28,709 nt of DNA, from NCBI GenBank assembly GCA_019400425.1, contig JAFREE010000233.1, positions 1-28,709 of the forward strand, read 5' to 3'. How positions within the stretch are numbered: position 1 is the first letter of the stretch; every line of letters begins with the position of its first letter. The translations under genes were made by a program, and so were the position numbers. Source of the DNA: Hymenochaete sp. R1 (taxonomy: Eukaryota; Basidiomycota; Agaricomycetes; Hymenochaetales; Hymenochaetaceae). The notes beneath the pieces are model-generated. The model did not search any database. It had not been told where the DNA came from and saw only the letters and a program-made list of their open reading frames with translations. Positions 9,943 to 22,965 of this stretch are shown here, one piece after another.

Positions 9943-12900
9943 ATGCTGGCCGTTTCTGCACCTCCTTCTCGCTCCTCGTCGCTTCCAGCCTCTCCTTCTT
10001 CTCGAAGCTTTCTCTCTAAATCTCCTTCTCCTAGGCGTTTGCTTGGGCCGCAGGAGATTGCCCCACCTTTGCATTCTAGCCGTCGGGTCTCTCCTTCGAC
10101 CAGCACACCGCAGGACGGACGGAGTTGTGGTGGAAGCAGTCCTGCAGGCCGTACCCGTAGCTCCGAGCTAGCGTCTGAAAGTTTAAGCGTATCGGAAACA
10201 CCGTCCTTGCCCGGTATTCATGACCTTCTCCCAGGTGAGTTACGCTCATTTGCTCTTTGGACGACTGGAAGTGCGTGTATGCTGTCTTAGGAAACTTGAA
10301 TGGGGCGAGCGGGCTAGGAACTTCACTCGGACGGGCAGGTATCGCCCGCTCGTAGAGTCCTCGGGCTTGGGAGCTCCTGTCTGAACCCTTGCCCCACTTT
10401 CCCTGTCCACGTTTTGATTTGCATTCCCAGAGGTGCCCGGTGCCGAACCCGTGTGCCCGGATGAGCTATTAAAGATTTACGACAGCTCATACCGAGGGTC
10501 GTTACTTGATTTGCACCGTCGCTAGGGTGGTATTAGGCAGGTCATACTCCTATGTGTCAGGATGGCACGCTTGGCGGCAATGTGTGGTCTTTATGGCGGC
10601 CATTGGCGGTACGGTACGTTCCTGCGCGGATCCGCCATCACCGGATCTTCAGGACTGGCGTACACGTTCCAGTAGCCATAACTATGGTTTACAGCAAGCA
10701 TACTTCCATGAATCAGTCTTCTCAATAAACCCGTTGCATTTCTGGATCTAAATACTAAAATGATACGCTTTTGTTCACCCTTTAGATGATGTTTTTGAGG
10801 CGCAGCAGCGTCAAGGAGCGGGCGCAAATTCTGGTCAGCAGCACGGCCGACGAGTACCGCCCACCAATGCACCCTCACTTCCGATTTCGTTCCCCGTAAC
10901 GCCCATAGCTCATTATGCCGCGTCTTCGACAGTTGCCGGACCCTCGCTGGCCGAGCCGCAGTTCTTCGATAGACCGGCAACCATGCAGACACGCGTGTCT
11001 AATGGACAGGGGCCCATCAGTTCTCCACACGTACATGAGCATGGGCGTTATGCGCACGAGATTAACACTACATTCACTTTTCCCAGGCTGCCGAGCGCTC
11101 CTATCCCTCCGGGCGGTTCTGATTTTGGCTCTGGTCCGCAGGAGCGATCGGGCTGGCGCGTTAGCTCTAGCTCTCTTCGAAGGGAGGATAGGAAGAAGGG
11201 TTCAGTCGATGCGAGTGCTGCTGCAGCTGGACTTTTGGGGTTGACGTTATCTGGGACCGAATCTTCTGTCATTGAACCCACCGGTAGCACTGAGGCTATG
11301 GATGTGGATGAAGAACGGATTATAACATCTCGAACAGCGGTGTCTGATTCAGTGACGACATCGGTTCCCTCCGAAGACGGAGATGAAGGCGAAGAAGATG
11401 AGGAAGAAGATGAACTTGCAAACGATGACGAGAACGACGGGGAAGGAGGCGAACAGACGGCACCAACATCAGTGGACTCCCACGCGTCGAAGACTCGAAG
11501 TTCAGGCGATGATGATTTGGAACGAATGGATGTAGAGTCTCGAAGGCTGGCGGACAACGGCTCTGGGTCTGGAGCCGGCGATGATGGTAAACGACATGCT
11601 TGTCCACATTGCCCGAAACGTTTCAACCGTCCGAGCAGTCTCCGAATCCATCTGAACACTCATACAGGCGCAAAACGTGAGTGGATGTGCTATTTTTGAA
11701 TTCACAGAGGCTCAATTTTTCTTTTTCTTTCATATTACTCCGCCCTTGTATGTTGTGTGCGGAACATGAATTGTGGACGTCGAAAAATACGGTGATTGAT
11801 CACCCATGTGGGGATAACTAATTTATTCTTGGATGCGACACTGACCCATGATGGTCGTTACACGACAACTGCATTGTAACGGCGCATTGCCTACCACCCC
11901 ACGTTACTGATTTAAATCACAACGACGGGGATGGTCCGAAACGGGTTACTATTGGGACGTTTTTTTCCCCAAAAAAATTCACGACTCCTTTGTCACTAAT
12001 GCGCGGGCTCTGGATCGTTCCCAAAACACTCACCCGGCGTGTCACTGATATTTGTCGTGCCCGGCGTCCCCGATTCGTTCTTTACGGTGTGGCCGAATGA
12101 TCCTTCGTTCTCTTCGCTGGTTGTTCCAACTTGGCCTTTTCCCTCGATACGGACGCTGTTTTATTTGGATTTGCTCTGGCTTCTATCTATTGCGCCTATG
12201 GTTTGTCCCGACGCTTCTCATTGGGCACAACATCATCACCATACGCCACACCATTGAACCGTCGCGCTCTTCCTTTTACATATAACTCGCCTTGATCATA
12301 CGCTTTTGGAAACCGTATTCTTGGCTTCTGCGCGCCTCTGCTGTGAACCAATGGCCTTTCGACACATGGCACCTTCAATTAACGGATCTTCCTATGCCAG
12401 CCTTTGAATGCCCATACCCGGGCTGCGGCCGTCAGTTCAATGTATCCTCCAACATGCGCCGGCACTACCGAAACCATTCATCGCCCGCGGGATTCATGAG
12501 CGGTCCGGTGCCGCACGGTATCCCGGCGCCACCACAGGGCATGGTCTATGATACTCATTCGACAGGTCCAGTGCCGATTGTATCTGGAGATCCGAGAATG
12601 AGGGCTCTACCTCCTGGCGTACGCCTCGTTCCCCAGTTTGATGCACAGCTTCGACCTCAGTATCATCTGCCCTTCCAAGCTCAGCGTTTCGACCCGTCTT
12701 CAGAACAGGCCTTAAGGCGCTATGCACCCAGACAGGAGCAGTATCTTCATGGGGAGGATGCCAACATTGGACATCGGCATTCTTGTTCTATGCCTGGTTC
12801 GTTCCGCGATCCGCAGCAGCCCACTCACTCCCGCGGACTTGCTCGCAGAACGTATGAAGTTTATCCAGGTCAGCCTCATTCACCCCCTGAGCTTCGAAAA

Positions 12901-14265
12901 GACAGGTATTCGCATCATGATCTACGGCAAGAGGCATCGTACTCGAGAGGAGCAGTGCGTTATCCTGTTGTCGAGGGCCGCACCTCCCTTCCTACACATC
13001 TTACCCAGCCGCAGGCACAGCGCGAACATTCATATGCGTTCTCATCATCAACTGGCGAAGCATTTGATCCACACGAAGACCGCGGCGTTGCACTCCATCG
13101 ACACCACGCAGAACATCTTACAGCCGGTACAAGAATGGACCCAGCGGCACGGCCAAGACTTCGGGATCCTTTTCATCGCCGGAATCCTTCCGTTCCGAAA
13201 GAAAGTCGAGATGGAGCGAGGTACTCGTTCTTAAACTCGCCGCCGCTAATCGCTACAACGTCACTGCCCACTCCAGCACGGGGCCCGCGTGGACACGCAC
13301 ACACGCATAGCGCGCCTTCTCTGTCTGGCATGCGGTCCCGAGCTGCATCTGACTTTGGCTCTGGTTTGACACTGCCTCCTATTCGAGATCTGGCACAGGA
13401 GAACGTAGCCCCCAGGTCAGCTCATGTTACCGATAGAGAAGTGTATAGGGAACGATGTGATTCCACGTCAGCGAGGACGGGACATGAGTTGGAAAGTGAC
13501 GAGGATCGGACGCTAGGGCAAGGGGGTGTTGAGGATGAAGATGTCGAGATGTCCAACGAGATATCTACGCTGCGACGGAGAGTGGTACTCGGCGGCGAGG
13601 ATTCTGATTACGACAATAATCGCCGCATGCAGGGCGTTGGAAGGGACGCGCATATGCGAGGATCATCTTTCGGAACGCATTCGCAGTCCGCGTCCATCAA
13701 CAGTCCGCGAACGACACCTCCTGGCATCCACTCTCGCGAGCGTTCTCAATCACTGTCATACGCCTCGTATCAAACGCATTCTCGGACAGGGTCGAATTCA
13801 TCATCAGGCCACGGACACCATCCTTATGCTCTGGCTCGACATGCACACAGTCGCTCGCGAGATGCGGCGTTCTCGCCCGCAGTTCCCTCGCTGGATCCTA
13901 TATCGCCGCTGTCAGTGTCATCGACGCGGCATTCAACGTTAGTCTCATCAGTGTCTCCCAATACGTCGATTTCGTCTATTTCTTCGCCTTCTCGTGAAGC
14001 CACTGCCATGCCCATTCGGAGGAAACGAAGCACACGGTATGATGAGGAAAGGACTATTCCCGGAAACATCATCATCAGGAAGGACGAGGAGGATAGCGGT
14101 GATGTGCCCACTCCATCTGCGAGCTCCTCTTCTTTCGTATTGTCTTCAAGACCCGAGTCTTCCGAAGCGAGGACGAGGGTTCCAGTGTACACATTTCCAC
14201 CTCCTCAACCTCCTCGTGAGGACACAACATCTTCGATCGCAGGACGTCGTAGCATTGGTCGGTGA
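9943..14265 (+). CDS. Two-finger C2H2 zinc-finger protein, probable transcription factor
   Basis: The start is the first plus-strand ATG after a long ATG-free leader. A phase-consistent model is 9943-10234, 10291-10338, 10431-10517, 10561-10686, 10786-11676 and 12401-14265, about 1102 residues. Exons three and four are uncertain (weak donors GTCGCT and GTTTAC). Finger 1, CPHCPKRFNRPSSLRIHLNTH (written here as C-x2-C-x12-H-x3-H), starts near 11601. The linker TGAK-P is split by a 724-bp intron, and finger 2 starts at 12409 with CPYPGCGRQFN and ends at HYRNH. An acidic stretch near 11380-11450 (EEDEEEDELANDDEND) precedes the fingers. The long C-terminal part is low-complexity and rich in Ser, His, Arg and Pro, with basic RRKR near 14020. 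Two tandem C2H2 fingers plus disordered acidic and Ser-rich arms imply sequence-specific DNA binding in the nucleus. Targets cannot be told from sequence. Confidence 0.85.
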
Positions 14266-14797
14266 TTTGACATATTTTCGCTCCACCTTTCTTTCTTGTC
14301 TAAGGACACTGTTATCGCCCTTTTCTGTACTTCCTTAAATTTTGGATTGGCTTAGACTGAATGATCTACCAGAATCAATGTCTAATTTCGTCTTTTTTGG
14401 TATAAATAAACCACAACGGGCTGCTTCCACCTATCGGTGGAAAGATCATGCGTCCTGGTAATGGCTTCCTCTTCCACCTCATTTTTGTTCCCTCTTATCT
14501 CTTGAAAGGTTCTTTTGACATAGACGTCTGCCTGTACTCATCACCGCTTATAATCCTCCGTGTAGTGGTATGAAAGAAGCTTGTATTCGTAGAAGACTAA
14601 TGCTTTCTGTACATCCTTACTATTCATGCGCTACCCTTTTCTTTTCTTTCGTTGTGATTTGCTTGTCGGAGCATGTGTAATTTTACAACCCCTTCTTGTC
14701 GCTTGCGCCTTGGTCGTGGCCGGTATCTCTCTTTCTCTTTTCTAGCTCTTGGCAGCGACTTATGATAGTTGTAGGAGGATTATATATGATATACATT
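14266..14797. other. Shared 3' region between convergent C2H2 and F-box genes
   Basis: The region is T-rich and carries an AATAAA at 14405-14410, 140 bp after the C2H2 stop, suitable as a plus-strand poly(A) signal. A short perfect hairpin (TTCCACC-TATC-GGTGGAA, 14425-14442) follows it. No gene is seen. The 3' ends of both transcripts must fall here, so they may overlap. Confidence 0.6.
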
Positions 14798-16297
14798 TTA
14801 TACAAATACTACTCGAGGCTCGGAGAAGGCTGCTGAGAGGTCATCTCCCTTCGCACCTACGAGTCGCACACCGTTCGATACGCATTCGTTCATTGCAGGG
14901 TGTTTCAGGACCTGGTGTAATATACCGTCATTCATGATCACTTCTGAGATGGACTTCACACAGTCTCCGCACTCTCTTTTATGGACGCGTCGCTGCAACA
15001 TTGACGCCAGGCTTTCAGTCGTCCATGATGAGTTCACGACGTCAAGCGATTCAAGTGAATGACACAGCATAGACGTTTGGCCAGTCGAAGGCGACAGCGC
15101 GCTAAGCAGCTCATCGCAATCCCAAAGCTGCCTAACAGAGAGCCGCTCAAGCCTCGGGAGGTCCCGAAGACATGCTATGATATTGTCCACTGTGAGAGGG
15201 GAAGAAGATAACTTGAGGTGTTTAAGTGGAGGAGAGGACCTCCGCACGAGGTCGGTGACGTGTGTCCAGTGTGGCGTGGACTCGATGGTATCGTACATAG
15301 TGAGGAGAAATGTGTCGAGTGCGGGAAGGTCGAGTTGATCGAGCAAGGGTCCTGGATCTGAGTCGGTTGAGAATCCGTGGACTTCTAGATATGTTAGATG
15401 AGACAGGCGCCGGATCTTTCTATCTGCCCCCACGGGAGGACGCAAAGCCTGCTCACTGATCAGTTCCGGCCGACTACAGAACATCCGCACGACGAGTGAT
15501 TCGAGGGCAGGGCACAAGTCAATCCACCGCAAACAGTCCTCTATCGAAGTACAGAATCGCATCTCTAGTTTCGTCATATTAGTCATTGCGGCAGTTTGCG
15601 CGGTTGGTGTAAGCATCGTCGTCGAGAGGTGTACGGATCGTAACGAGGGACATAGAGAAAAGTCGAGGAGGTGCACGTCGCCGAAGAAGCCCAGGTACTT
15701 TGTCGAAAGCGCGAGGACTTGGAGGAGTGGTGCACCCATGGTCAAAGACATAAGCAGATTGTCGAGGAAACTGATGTCCAGGACGTGAATCTGAAAGCTC
15801 TTCCATCTATCGATAGAAGATAATGCAACGCGAAGGAGTGCTTCCATCCCCTTCACATAGCGATGATTACTGTCCCTGTCGAAAAGTATGGGGCTGAAAG
15901 CATCATCCACCACGTAATTAAAACTGAGAGATACGGGGAGATGGCCAGAGCGCTTCAGCCACATCTTGAGCGCCTCCACATCGCTATCTGGGTTGGAGCC
16001 CCTGTGACCGAGAGTCAAAGTTATCCATAGTTCGGGGAGAGAGAGGCAGAGGTGTCTCCATGAACGGCAGACCCACGAGAGCGTGAGAGGGGCGAGGGTG
16101 TGTAGGCGCGACGAAAGACGCTCGTCTCGTGTTGGGAGGCAGGAGTGGAAGACTTGGGCTGTAACTTCATGTGGCAGAGCATCCAGAAAGGTGCGTTGAG
16201 TATCTTCATGAGTATTTTCAACCTCGTAACTCGCCGACATGGAAACTTTAGGCGGGTGTAAAGGAGTTTTGATAGATTTGCTACGTATCGAATACAT
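14798..16297 (-). CDS. F-box domain protein (agaricomycete F-box/LRR-like type)
   Basis: A single uninterrupted frame of 499 residues. Residues ~38-85 (LDALPHEVTAQVF ... LTLSWVCRSWRHLCLSLPELW) are a clear F-box of the type greatly expanded in mushrooms. It would bind SKP1 in an SCF ubiquitin ligase and present a substrate through the C-terminal part. That part has irregular leucine-rich segments (for example LPRLERLSVRQLW) and ends with the common closing pattern NGVRLVGA...EPRVV. The substrate is unknown. Met20 (MSASYEV, 16240) is an alternative start; the upstream Met1 segment is basic and unremarkable. The gene is head-to-head with PEX7. Confidence 0.88.
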   Translation of the reverse strand: MYSIRSKSIKTPLHPPKVSMSASYEVENTHEDTQRTFLDALPHEVTAQVFHSCLPTRDERLSSRLHTLAPLTLSWVCRSWRHLCLSLPELWITLTLGHRGSNPDSDVEALKMWLKRSGHLPVSLSFNYVVDDAFSPILFDRDSNHRYVKGMEALLRVALSSIDRWKSFQIHVLDISFLDNLLMSLTMGAPLLQVLALSTKYLGFFGDVHLLDFSLCPSLRSVHLSTTMLTPTAQTAAMTNMTKLEMRFCTSIEDCLRWIDLCPALESLVVRMFCSRPELISEQALRPPVGADRKIRRLSHLTYLEVHGFSTDSDPGPLLDQLDLPALDTFLLTMYDTIESTPHWTHVTDLVRRSSPPLKHLKLSSSPLTVDNIIACLRDLPRLERLSVRQLWDCDELLSALSPSTGQTSMLCHSLESLDVVNSSWTTESLASMLQRRVHKRECGDCVKSISEVIMNDGILHQVLKHPAMNECVSNGVRLVGAKGDDLSAAFSEPRVVFV

Positions 16298-16650
16298 GTA
16301 AACGCTCGGAGTCGTTACTTACTTTGCGTACGCAAAATTTGTCTTTGCTTGCCATGGATCGCGGGAGAGAGTCAACAGAAAGTCTTGAGTAGCGTCCCTG
16401 TAGATGACGATGATGATTCTACAATAGAAGGATGATCAAAGTACGAAGGCAAGAAGAAGCGTTAAAAATAACTGTCGAAGGAGAGATTACACACGTTCTC
16501 ATTACGTAATAGTTTAAGAATAGCAATGAAGTCGCACGATATCTTCACATGATTTCGCGTGCATAACCTCAACCTTCCTTTCGCCTTTCGTTGTGGACGC
16601 TGGAGACCTCTTCCAAGATAACGCCATCACCATCAGCGCCGACGAAGATA
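16298..16650. promoter_or_regulatory. Bidirectional promoter between the F-box gene and PEX7, with a 14-bp palindrome
   Basis: 353 bp separate the two divergent start codons. The perfect palindrome TTTGCGTACGCAAA (16323-16336) lies only 26 bp upstream of the F-box start, on the far side from PEX7. No obvious TATA box is seen. Any regulatory role for the palindrome is inference. Confidence 0.5.
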
Positions 16651-17874
16651 ATGAATGCGACACCGTCAACCTTCCAAGCCCCCGGGTTCGCCCACTACGC
16701 GTTGGCTTGGTCCCCATTCCACTCTACTCGCCTCGCAGTAGCTTCCGCCGCGAACTTTGGTCTTGTCGGTAATGGACGGCTTCACCTGACTGCTGTCTCG
16801 CCAAGTATCCCTTTGCCGTCAATTGCGCTCGAGAAGCAGTATCCTACACAAGATGGGCTATACGACGTAGCATGGTCGGAAGTACACGAGAATCACCTCG
16901 TTTCGGCGTCTGGAGATGGGTCGATTCGTTTATGGGATGTAACACTCAATGTGCGCCTTCAATGTGTTGTTCCTTAGTCGATGTCCGGTCTAATGCAGAA
17001 TCTAGTAGGACCTGCCGATACGAATATGGCACGAACATTCCCGAGAGGTTTTCTCGGTTGACTGGTCCAACATCAAGAAGGACGTGTTCTGCTCGTCCTC
17101 CTGGGATGGAACAATCAAACTTGTGAGGCCGACCCTATAGCATTCCTCCCAGGCTTTGACCCATCTGACACACTTTCTCCCCTCTCAGTGGACTCCAGAA
17201 CGCGCTCACTCCATCACAACACTACAGGCGTCTAGAGGATGCGTCTACCAAGCCCTCTTATCTCCTCATCACCCAGATCATATCGCCGCCTCCTGCAACG
17301 ATGGTGCCCTCCGTATCTTTGACCTCCGTGAACCGGATTTCATGAACGCCCCAACCTCACTCACAGCTCCTTTGACCACACCCGCTTTTACCGTCCCTCC
17401 GCGCGCACCCGCAGAACTGCTGACCATCGACTGGAATAAGTACAGGCAATATACTATAGCAGCTGCAGGGACGGACAAAGTCGTTCGCGTGTGGGACTGT
17501 CGCATGATAAAGACTGGCAGAGGTAATCTTAACGACAACTTGACTTCTATTGGAGGGAATTGCGAGACGGAGCTCCTCGGACATGAGTATGCCGTCCGCA
17601 AGGTCCAGTGGAGTCCACATCGGGCCGACCTTTTAGCCAGCGCAAGCTATGATATGACTTGTCGAATGTTCGTGTCTCGCCCGCCGTTCATTCAGTACAT
17701 TGACGTAGAACTCTTTGCAGATGGTCTACGAATCCACCCCCAGGACGTCAGCCGCTCATGCGTATTCAAGACGTTCATACCGAATTCGTAGTTGGGTGCG
17801 CCTGGTCGCTATTTGACAATGGTCTCTTGGCGACTTGCGGCTGGGATGGGAGGGTGAATCTCATTCGAGTCTGA
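16651..17874 (+). CDS. PEX7: Peroxin-7, cytosolic PTS2 import receptor
   Basis: Four exons: 16651-16950, 17009-17122, 17189-17667, 17721-17874, giving 348 residues, close to known PEX7 lengths. The N-terminus (FQAPGFAHYALAWSPF ... LAVASAANFGLVGNGR) is the hallmark PEX7 opening. WD repeats follow: SGDGSIRLWDVTLN, LPIRIWHEHSREVFSVDW, SSSWDGTIKLWTPERAHS, AASCNDGALRIFDLREPD, HEYAVRKVQWSPH and DVHTEFVVGCAWSLFDNGLL. The last strand is GWDGRVNLIRV. PEX7 binds cargo carrying an N-terminal PTS2 in the cytosol and, with a co-receptor, delivers it to the peroxisomal docking complex. Each intron joins conserved motifs in phase, for example TIKL|WTPER and TCR|IW. The ATG at 16651 was chosen because conserved sequence begins right after it. 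No damage is seen. Confidence 0.95.
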
Positions 17875-18414
17875 TACGATATGTCGATGACGACCACTTT
17901 TATCTCTTTTTACCCTTCTTGAGATAATTGTCAGGATGTCGTTCATTCTCTTCGAGTCGGGACTTGGCTCACCCTAAGTGTGAATGATACTTTGAGCCCA
18001 TATCATATCACCTGGCACCAAACTCATGGAAAACTGGAAGATTGAACTTCGATTTTCTTGAACAAGTTTAAGTTGGTTAGGAAGAGAAAGACAATGGAGT
18101 CACGTGCCCTTGAGAATAACTCCAGTATGCTTAACGATTTTATCTTCCCGTTCATCGCAACGATTGCTGTAGCACCTGTATATTTTTTGTCTCTTCAACG
18201 AGAGTCATCCTCTCCTTTAGCTGCGTTCCTGTCGTTGTCCTCTTTCTTGTTGTTGGAGGCCCATGGCGGCATTTGAGAAGGTAGGAAGGTCAAGTCTCAA
18301 ATCCTTACGTAACAGCGATCTACGAATTTGTGCCCAAAACGCTCCAAACTCAGTAGAAACGCGTGAAAACAAAATTCGCGACTTCGATGGACGGACGAGT
18401 CCAGCGACTGTAAG
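17875..18414. other. Intergenic: PEX7 3' end and RVB1 promoter
   Basis: 540 bp without a supportable gene. A CACGTG E-box palindrome lies at 18101-18106, about 310 bp before the RVB1 start. The 72-codon opening at 18058-18276 has no recognisable domain. Nothing else is seen. Confidence 0.5.
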
Positions 18415-20195
<1,781 letters not shown>

Positions 20196-20430
20196 ATTCT
20201 GTCTTTGTAGGTCCCTCTGAACTCTCTAGGAAAAGTAGTCGTATTTTTCTGTGATCTCGGTGTAAATTAATGCTGTTGTTTTGTGTGTTGATGTCCCCAG
20301 TCGTGTGTGTTGATGCTCGAATTTATGTGTTTTCCAAAGTAGCCATTGCCTCGATAAAAATGATTACACTAATTGAAGCAAGCGTAGGGAAGGCAAAAAG
20401 AACGAAAAAAGTCCCAGTCCCTCGATGCCA
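20196..20430. other. Shared 3' region of convergent RVB1 and DNAJC3-type genes
   Basis: Only 235 bp separate the two stop codons, so both 3' UTRs and polyadenylation sites must lie here or overlap. The segment is AT-rich near 20330-20410. No hairpin or gene is obvious. Confidence 0.5.
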
Positions 20431-22246
20431 TCACTGCCCACCGAAATGGAAATTAAACGGCATCCCTCCGCCTTGCTGCTGGAATCCCTGGAACTGGAAT
20501 CCGCCCCTACTCTCCCTCCCTCCCGAGAAGAACTGCGCAAAGGGATGCGCGCCCTGCTGGAATGGTTGCCCACCGCCGCCTTGCGACATCGGGTCGTTCG
20601 GGTCGTCGCCGTTGTCGAATCGGGTTCGGAGTTCTAAGATGAAAGATAAACGGTGAGAAAAATACAAATGAGAAGTGCTTGAAGTTTTGCTCACCCGGAT
20701 CTGAGAGGACTTCGTAGGCCTCGTTGACTGCAGCCATTTTGTCCTCGCTTCCGCCTTTATCTGGATGTGCGGTCTTCGCAGCTTTACGGCTAGAGCAGAA
20801 ATGAATAATAGTATTAATCGCAACTCGAGTAAGCACTCACTAGGCCTTTTTGATAGTCCGTTCGTCGGCATCCCTCGGGACCCCTAATACCTTGTAGTAG
20901 TCCTTCTGGCGAGACTGCTTAAGAAGCCGTTGTGCCTTCTGAAGACGCCTCATGATCTACATACCGATTAGCAACCTTTCACTCCAGAACATACATGTAC
21001 TCACATCTTGATTTGACCTCCCACTGACTTCGAACGCCTTCTCAAGAGCGCGGACCGCATCTTCCCAGTCCTCCTTTATGAGCGCGGCTTCTCCCCTCCC
21101 AATCAACCCATCGACGTCTTCTTCATTGCCCTCAAATCTCAACAGCTCTTCACACCACCACTCCGCCTTCTTTGCTTGCTCAAGCTTCACGTATGCCTGA
21201 CACATCGTACGATATGCGTCTTTTCTTCGTTCACTTATGCGTAGGGGTGATATCGACGCGGGAACCTCCAGCTTCTTCAACTCCTCGTCAATTTGCGAAG
21301 CCAGAGCCGACCCCGAGGGCTGAGATTGACCTTTCGATGAGGTACCATAGACATGATTGACGACGCCACGCCAGTCGTTCGCCCCACGTAGTTTCTCGAG
21401 TTTCTCGTAAGCTCTATCGAGCTTCTTTAGTTTCTTGTGCCACGAGATACACGGGGACGAATCAGGATCGAAATGCAAGCATTGTTTGACTGCACTCTGG
21501 GCCTGTGACGAAGGTGGTAGGAGGAAGTATGAGAGCTGGGTGATTCGGAGGAAGAGTGAAGTCGTTGCTGATTGGAGATGCGTTAACCGGACGAGGTCGC
21601 CGACGGCTTGTTGTATATCACCTGCTGCAAGTGCACAGTTCGAACGTAGTTCTCGGAGCTCGGCGGAGTGCGAAGCTATCCTAATAGCATCCGTCGCCGC
21701 TTCGACGCATGCTGCGTGAGATCCCGAACGAGAACTTCTGTGGGCCTTCTCAGCTGCAGCTTCTCCTTCAGTGGTTTCGAGAAGCAGTTCCTTGGCAGTC
21801 GGGTCAGATTTGACGCTCTGACTATATTTCGTAAGAGATTCGCGAGCGGCTTTCCATTCACCGTCCTTCACGTGTATTCTTCCTTGCATTAGAAGCGCTT
21901 TGTCGAAGGACCCAGCAGTGAGTTCAATAACTTTATTGAAGTCGTGAAGCGCAGATTGGTGCCGGCTTAATGAATAGTAAGCTGTGGCGCGCTTGTAATA
22001 TAAGATGTAATCGGCCGGAGAATGCTCTTGTGTGAAAGTGAGAAAGGTGACGTGTTAGGCAAAGCTATGAAATTACACACCTATCGCTTCCGAGTAAGTT
22101 CGTACTGCGTCGCTAAACTGTCCTGAAGATAAGTAGACGTTCGCTTTGCTCACTATAGACTGCGTGTCGAAGGGTTGTTCATCTGCGATGGCAGATTGGA
22201 CAATGGAGAGGGCGAGAAGGGTAAGGCAAGATGGTAAGAGACGCAT
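20431..22246 (-). CDS. DNAJC3: ER-lumenal TPR/J-domain co-chaperone, DNAJC3 (P58IPK) type
   Basis: Five exons on the minus strand: 22246-22081, 22026-21005, 20956-20841, 20789-20695, 20633-20431, giving 533 residues (animal homologues about 500). The N-terminus MRLLPSCLTLLALSIVQS is a signal peptide, with cleavage likely near residue 21. TPR-like helical repeats fill about 22-395, for example YSEAIEHSPADYILYYKRA. A J domain starts at DYYKVLGVPRDA (residue 415), with HPD at 443-445 and the closing motif AYEVLSDPELRTRFDNGDDP. The C-terminus is Gly/Phe/Gln-rich. The protein should bind unfolded clients in the ER and stimulate BiP ATPase through HPD. No KDEL-like end is present, as in animal P58IPK. 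The start is fixed by the signal peptide. Introns interrupt the J domain twice. Confidence 0.93.
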
Positions 22247-22965
22247 GGCGGAAGTATCTCTGGGTTGTCACGTCGTGCTGCAAGAGCTTGTTATCAATCT
22301 GTAGTTAAAGAGACGCGTATGCGAATTCTGAGAGCTTAGACAGTGATTTCAATATGGAAACAAAGTCAAATCTTGATCTACTCACTGGTGCACTCGCTAT
22401 ACTTCGAAGGACATGAATTTGAAGGGCTCGAGGTCCTGATGGTTTTCGTTGACAAAAGCTACTTTCACAGACAATATCCGATATTTGAAGATAATTGCCT
22501 GAACTTGCGACCGAGCTGAACAATCGTCAGGGAAGGTGTGCCAGAGAGCTTGTGGTGATCGTGGTCGAAGGACAACGTTAACGTTAAACAAAGCTGGAAG
22601 AGTTGAGCGACGTGTAAGTTGCACAAAGTCATATGATGAGTTATTCCTTTATTCGGTAACTTCGGCAAATTAGCCCGAGAATCTTGCGCTCGAAGTTTAT
22701 CTGGAACCACGACGACAAGACCAACAATCATATCGTTTTTCTGCCTCTCTTCTATAAACACAATAGCAGATGTAGAACGGACTTTCGCTGCTTATGACCT
22801 GACGCAACTGGTCTTTTGAGAGTCACACCAGTGCTCTCGTGCATGGCGGAGAGAAGATGGTCAGTGCCTTACAATAGCCTCGAGCAACTACGAATTCTAG
22901 TAATCTCAAATTTGACGCTTTACACATCCAAGGCATTCACCGTGGGTTAAAACTATTACACGCTC
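22247..22965. other. Intergenic: DNAJC3-type promoter and catalase 3' region
   Basis: 719 bp with no supportable gene; the three overlapping minus-strand openings (22305-22761) have no domain. On the minus strand an ACGTG core lies at 22273-22269, within 30 bp of the DNAJC3-type start. It resembles the core of unfolded-protein-response elements but is too short to be decisive and may lie in the leader. Confidence 0.45.

Noticed and set aside
11048..11659. 203-codon minus-strand ORF inside the C2H2 gene
   Set aside because: Antisense shadow of the acidic and Ser-rich coding exon; its Ser/Pro runs mirror the Glu/Asp and Arg/Gly codons of the real frame.
12039..12378. Small ORFs within the 724-bp C2H2 intron
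   Set aside because: Short, overlapping on both strands and without recognisable sequence; the flanking splice sites rebuild a canonical finger linker.
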